Shown here piece by piece: positions 42,342 through 45,196 of a stretch of 45,196 nucleotides of DNA. Position numbers and translations under genes: made by a program. The stretch comes from Ochromonas danica (taxonomy: Eukaryota; Sar; Chrysophyceae; Chromulinales; Chromulinaceae). Numbering within the stretch: the stretch's first letter is position 1; the number at the start of each line of letters is the position of its first letter. Where the stretch lies: the NCBI GenBank assembly GCA_015146655.1, contig VKHL01000202.1, forward strand, positions 1 through 45,196, read 5' to 3'. Under the pieces are notes generated by a model that was given only the letters and a program-made list of their open reading frames with translations, made no database searches and was not told where the DNA came from.

Positions 42342-44231
42342 ATGATTACTTTTAAAAGAAAAAACTTAGAAAATTCATTTGTACTTTTTTCAAATAATGA
42401 AAGCAAAGGAGGACCTATCGTTGGGATTGATTTAGGAACTACAAACTCTGTTGTTGCGATATATGAGGCTGGTGCGCCAAAAGTTATTCAAAATAAAAAC
42501 GGAAGCTACACTACCCCTTCAGCAGTTGCTTATTCTAAAGGACAAAATGGTGAAATTGGCTCTGTTGTTGGTCAAATTGCAAAAAGACAAGCTGTTTTAA
42601 ATCCAAATAATACGTTCTATTCCGTAAAAAGATTAATTGGTTGTAACTTTAATGAGATTGAAAATGAAATAAAAAAACTTTCTTATAAAGTTTCAAAAGA
42701 TGAATCAGGAAAAATTCGAATCGATTGCCCTATATTAAATAAAAGTTTTAGCCCTGAAGAAATTTCTGCAAATGTGCTAAAAAGTTTAATTGAAGACGCA
42801 TCTACATTTTATAGAAAACCCGTTACACAAGCTGTTATTACCGTTCCTGCTTATTTTAACGATTCTCAAAGATTGGCAACAAAAGATGCTGGAGCAATTG
42901 CAGGTTTAAATGTATTACGAATTTTAAACGAGCCTACAGCTGCTGCTTTAGCATATGGATTAGATAAAAAGAAAAATGAAACGGTTTTAATCTTTGATCT
43001 TGGTGGTGGAACTTTTGATGTTTCTCTTTTAGAAGTAGGGCAAGAAGTTTTTGAAGTATTATCTACATCTGGTGATACTCATTTAGGAGGTGATGATTTT
43101 GACAATATTATTGTTGATTATATTATTCAAGCTTTTAAAAAGGAACATAATGTTGACTTATATAGTCAAAAGCAAGCTTTACAGCGTATTATTGAAGCGG
43201 CAGAAAGCGCAAAAATTTCTCTATCTAGTGTTCAATCTGTTCAAATAAACCTTCCTTTTATTCATTTTATTGATGGTGTAGGTCATTCAATCGATTTATC
43301 ATTAGATCGATCTCAATTTGAGGAATTAAGTAAACCAATTTTAGAAAGATGTAAACAACCAGTTCTTGAAGCTTTAAAAGATGCTAATTTAAATAAATCT
43401 GATATTAACGAAGTTGTTCTTGTTGGAGGCTCTACACGAATACCAGCAGTTAAAAAGTTACTTATAGATTTGTTAGGAAAATCTTTAAATGAAAGTGTAA
43501 ACCCAGATGAGGTTGTGGCTTTAGGGGCAGCAGTTCAAGCAGGTATTCTTGCTGGTCAAATAACGGATTTAATTTTACTAGATGTAACTCCGCTATCATT
43601 AGGAGTAGAAGTTATGGGAGGACTAATGGCACCAATTATTCCAAAAAATACATCAGTTCCAGCAAGGCAAACTGAAATATTTAGTACAGGTGAGGATTTC
43701 GCATCTGAGGTTGATATTCATGTTTTACAGGGTGAGCGTTCTTTAGCTAAAGATAATAAGAGCTTAGGTATTTTTAGACTAAGCGGTATTCCTTCAGCTC
43801 CAAAAGGTACTCCGCAAATTGAAGTTACATTTGAATTAGATGCAGATGGATTACTATCTGTCTTTGCAAAAGAAAAAAGTTCAGGTGTACAACAATCTAT
43901 AAAGATCGAAGGAGCTTCAACTTTAGATAGAACAGAAATTGAGAAAATGATTAAAGATGCAGAGCTTAATGCAAGCACTGATAAGGCTTTATCTATTTTT
44001 GCAAGTATTCTTTATGAAGCTGATAGTTTACTAAGTGATATTGATACTATTTCAAAACAAAATTTTTCTAATATTAAAAATAGTCTGGCTTATAGATACT
44101 TTGAACAGCTTCTAGCTAAATTACAAAACGCTTTTTATAATAAAGATTTTGACTCCTTAAACACTAGCTTTTTTGCAGAGCTAGAATTTCTTTTTGTAAT
44201 TCTTTGCACAGAAATTATAAAGAATAGTTAA
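42342..44231 (+). CDS. dnaK: Hsp70 chaperone DnaK
   Basis: Stromal Hsp70 for folding and import. Phosphate-binding loop GIDLGTTNSVVAIYEAG is at residues 28-44, followed by VPAYFNDSQRLATKDAG, IFDLGGGTFDVSLLEVG and VLVGGSTRIPAVKKLL. The substrate-binding domain (LLDVTPLSLGVEVMGG, HVLQGERSLAKDNKSLG) is intact. The lid is shorter than usual. I chose the ATG at 42342. An in-frame TTG at 42297 would add 15 residues of low-complexity sequence. Even so the N-terminus is about 20 residues longer than normal for plastid DnaK. Confidence 0.97.
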   Translation: MITFKRKNLENSFVLFSNNESKGGPIVGIDLGTTNSVVAIYEAGAPKVIQNKNGSYTTPSAVAYSKGQNGEIGSVVGQIAKRQAVLNPNNTFYSVKRLIGCNFNEIENEIKKLSYKVSKDESGKIRIDCPILNKSFSPEEISANVLKSLIEDASTFYRKPVTQAVITVPAYFNDSQRLATKDAGAIAGLNVLRILNEPTAAALAYGLDKKKNETVLIFDLGGGTFDVSLLEVGQEVFEVLSTSGDTHLGGDDFDNIIVDYIIQAFKKEHNVDLYSQKQALQRIIEAAESAKISLSSVQSVQINLPFIHFIDGVGHSIDLSLDRSQFEELSKPILERCKQPVLEALKDANLNKSDINEVVLVGGSTRIPAVKKLLIDLLGKSLNESVNPDEVVALGAAVQAGILAGQITDLILLDVTPLSLGVEVMGGLMAPIIPKNTSVPARQTEIFSTGEDFASEVDIHVLQGERSLAKDNKSLGIFRLSGIPSAPKGTPQIEVTFELDADGLLSVFAKEKSSGVQQSIKIEGASTLDRTEIEKMIKDAELNASTDKALSIFASILYEADSLLSDIDTISKQNFSNIKNSLAYRYFEQLLAKLQNAFYNKDFDSLNTSFFAELEFLFVILCTEIIKNS

Positions 44232-44250
44232 TTAGCTATTCTTTATAATT
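44213..44250 (+). terminator. 15-bp hairpin across the dnaK stop
   Basis: AATTATAAAGAATAG (44213-44227) and its perfect complement (44236-44250) flank an 8-nt loop that contains the TAA stop. Separates dnaK from trnR on the other strand. Confidence 0.65.
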
Positions 44251-44274
44251 TTTATAATTTGAATTTTATTAAAA

Positions 44275-44346
44275 TGAGCCTAGTAGGAATCGAACCTACA
44301 TTACAAACTTAGAAGGTTTATGTCCTAGCCGTTAGACGATAAGCTC
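44275..44346 (-). tRNA. trnR-UCU: tRNA-Arg (UCU)
   Basis: A 72-nt cloverleaf on the minus strand, acceptor GAGCTTA/TAGGCTC (two G-U pairs), loop CTTCTAA (UCU). Reads AGA/AGG codons, which are frequent in these genes. Confidence 0.94.
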
Positions 44347-44450
44347 AAAATGCTTTAGTAATATAATATCATAAAAAGAGAACTTGTAAAAGCTTTTTAT
44401 AGCCTAAATATGTGTGTTGCTAAGGCAAAAACTAAAAGAAAATATAAAAA

Positions 44451-44533
44451 GGGTTGATGCCCGAGTGGTTAAAGGGAATGGATTGTAAATCCATCGGCTT
44501 AGGCCTACATAGGTTCAAATCCTATTCAACCCA
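44451..44533 (+). tRNA. trnY-GUA: tRNA-Tyr (GUA)
   Basis: An 83-nt class II tRNA with long variable arm, acceptor GGGTTGA/TCAACCC, loop TTGTAAA (GUA) and A73. Bacterial/plastid-type tRNA-Tyr. Confidence 0.95.
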
Positions 44534-44596
44534 TTTTTTTCTTGCAAATCATCGATATTTTTCAAACTTTAAAGCTTTTTTTTTTTATTTTTTAAA

Positions 44597-44669
44597 TGGG
44601 CAATACTGGAATCGAACCAGTGACATTCTGCTTGTAAGGCAGAAGCTCGTACCGCTGAGCTAATTACCC
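44597..44669 (-). tRNA. trnV-UAC: tRNA-Val (UAC)
   Basis: A cloverleaf on the minus strand with acceptor GGGTAAT/ATTGCCC, loop CTTACAA (UAC) and A73. No intron. Confidence 0.95.
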
Positions 44670-44734
44670 GTTTTTCATTATTATAATCCTCTATCTAAAA
44701 AATGTAAACTATTTAATTGCAATTTAACCAATAA

Positions 44735-44806
44735 CTCCCCAAGTTGGATTCGAACCAACGACCGATCGATTAACAGTCGATAGCTCTACCGCTGAGCTAT
44801 TGAGGA
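44735..44806 (-). tRNA. trnN-GUU: tRNA-Asn (GUU)
   Basis: A 72-nt cloverleaf on the minus strand with acceptor TCCTCAA/TTGGGGA, loop CTGTTAA (GUU) and G73. Divergent from the rRNA promoter. Confidence 0.95.
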
Positions 44807-44880
44807 TTTAAAACTCTTTACTCTCATTTTAAGAAAATTTTGTTAAAAAAGCAAATTCTATTTTTTTTATTATAGGTACC

Positions 44881-44910
44881 TTGACATTTAATAGTTTATT
44901 CTTTTATAAT
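44881..44910 (+). promoter_or_regulatory. rRNA operon promoter
   Basis: TTGACA (44881-44886), 18-bp spacer and TATAAT (44905-44910), about 75 nt before the 16S gene. Both boxes match the sigma70 consensus exactly. Confidence 0.75.
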
Positions 44911-44982
44911 AAGTTTTGTAAATAAGAAAGAAAATTTAACAGATTTTCATAATCTTTTCTGGAAAAACTATTAAATTAGTTT

Positions 44983-45003
44983 AGTATTAAGAGTTTGATC
45001 CTA

Positions 45004-45046
<43 letters not shown>

Positions 45047-45196
45047 TACGAAAAAGAAATTTTTAGTGGCAAACGGGTGAGTAACGCGTGAGAATTTACT
45101 CTTATGGTAGAGGATAACTTTTAGAAATATTAGCTAAAACTCTATATGCTTTTAATAAGTGAAAAAAGAAATTTGCCTAAGAAAAAGCTCGCGTCT
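44983..45196 (+). rRNA. rrn16: 16S ribosomal RNA, 5' end (runs off the window)
   Basis: Universal 5' sequences are present: GAGTTTGATC at 44991, GATGAACGCTGGCGGCGTGC, CACATGCAAGTCG and GGCAAACGGGTGAGTAACGC. Only about 214 nt are inside the window. The variable stems are short and AT-rich, as in non-photosynthetic plastids. The 5' end is estimated by alignment to the usual start about 8 nt before GAGTTTGATC. The rest of the rRNA operon should follow. Confidence 0.97.

Noticed and set aside
1-45196. Bacterial chromosome fragment
   Set aside because: The rpoC1/rpoC2 split, the merged ribosomal superoperon from rpl3 to rps10, scattered single tRNAs and the plastid-type 16S start all indicate a plastid.
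1-45196. Apicoplast of an apicomplexan
   Set aside because: rpl1-rpl11-rpl12, rpoA, petF, acpP, dnaK, rpl35, rps20 and secY are retained, none of which I know from classical apicoplast genomes.
1-45196. CRISPR arrays, insertion sequences, introns, prophage or retroelement remnants
   Set aside because: No direct-repeat arrays, transposase or reverse-transcriptase ORFs, and every conserved gene is uninterrupted.

Overview
The window is 45 kb of very AT-rich, intron-free, compact plastid DNA. It carries 53 protein genes, 20 tRNA genes and the 5' end of a 16S rRNA gene. Gene content and order are those of a red-algal-type plastid: dnaK / rpl3-rpl4-rpl23-rpl2...secY-rpl36-rps13-rps11-rpoA-rpl13-rps9-rpl31-rps12-rps7-tufA-rps10; rps20-rpoB-rpoC1-rpoC2-rps2; rpl11-rpl1-rpl12; sufB-sufC; ycf19, petF, acpP, clpC and a separate Clp N-domain gene. 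No psa, psb, atp, chl, cytochrome b6f or rbc gene is present. The ATP synthase cluster that normally follows rps2 in red-type plastids is absent. I infer a non-photosynthetic plastid of red origin, most likely from a heterotrophic stramenopile (ochrophyte) alga; the sequence alone does not let me name the species.

Layout. 56-2009: trnT, rpl35-rpl20, trnC, trnL, rps4, trnH. 2059-4348: Clp N-domain gene, rpl19, trnI, rpl33-rps18. 4485-16395 (+): rps20-rpoB-rpoC1-rpoC2-rps2. 16414-18599 (-): sufB-sufC. 18758-20403: ycf19, rps16 and a dense cluster of eight tRNA genes including trnE. 20502-21718: acpP, an unrecognised 119-codon ORF and a palindrome-rich gap. 21719-26995 (-): rpl11-rpl1-rpl12, trnW, trnF, clpC. 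27241-27720: trnG and petF. 27775-42197 (-): a 29-gene ribosomal/tufA/rpoA/secY run. 42342-44231 (+): dnaK. 44275-end: trnR, trnY, trnV, trnN and the start of 16S rRNA.

How it fits together. Nearly everything is expression machinery. The few other products explain why a colourless plastid would keep a genome: Fe-S cluster assembly (SufB, SufC) with a [2Fe-2S] ferredoxin as electron donor, acyl carrier protein for fatty-acid synthesis, tRNA-Glu (also the substrate for tetrapyrrole synthesis), and protein import or quality control (ClpC, DnaK, SecY). The clearest oddities are a ClpC whose N-domain sits on a separate gene 20 kb away, an RNA polymerase alpha subunit without its C-terminal domain, a beta subunit with a large lysine-rich insertion, long hairpins folded across stop codons, two divergent tRNA/protein promoter pairs that share or abut their -35 boxes, and an orphan ORF beside a cluster of palindromes.
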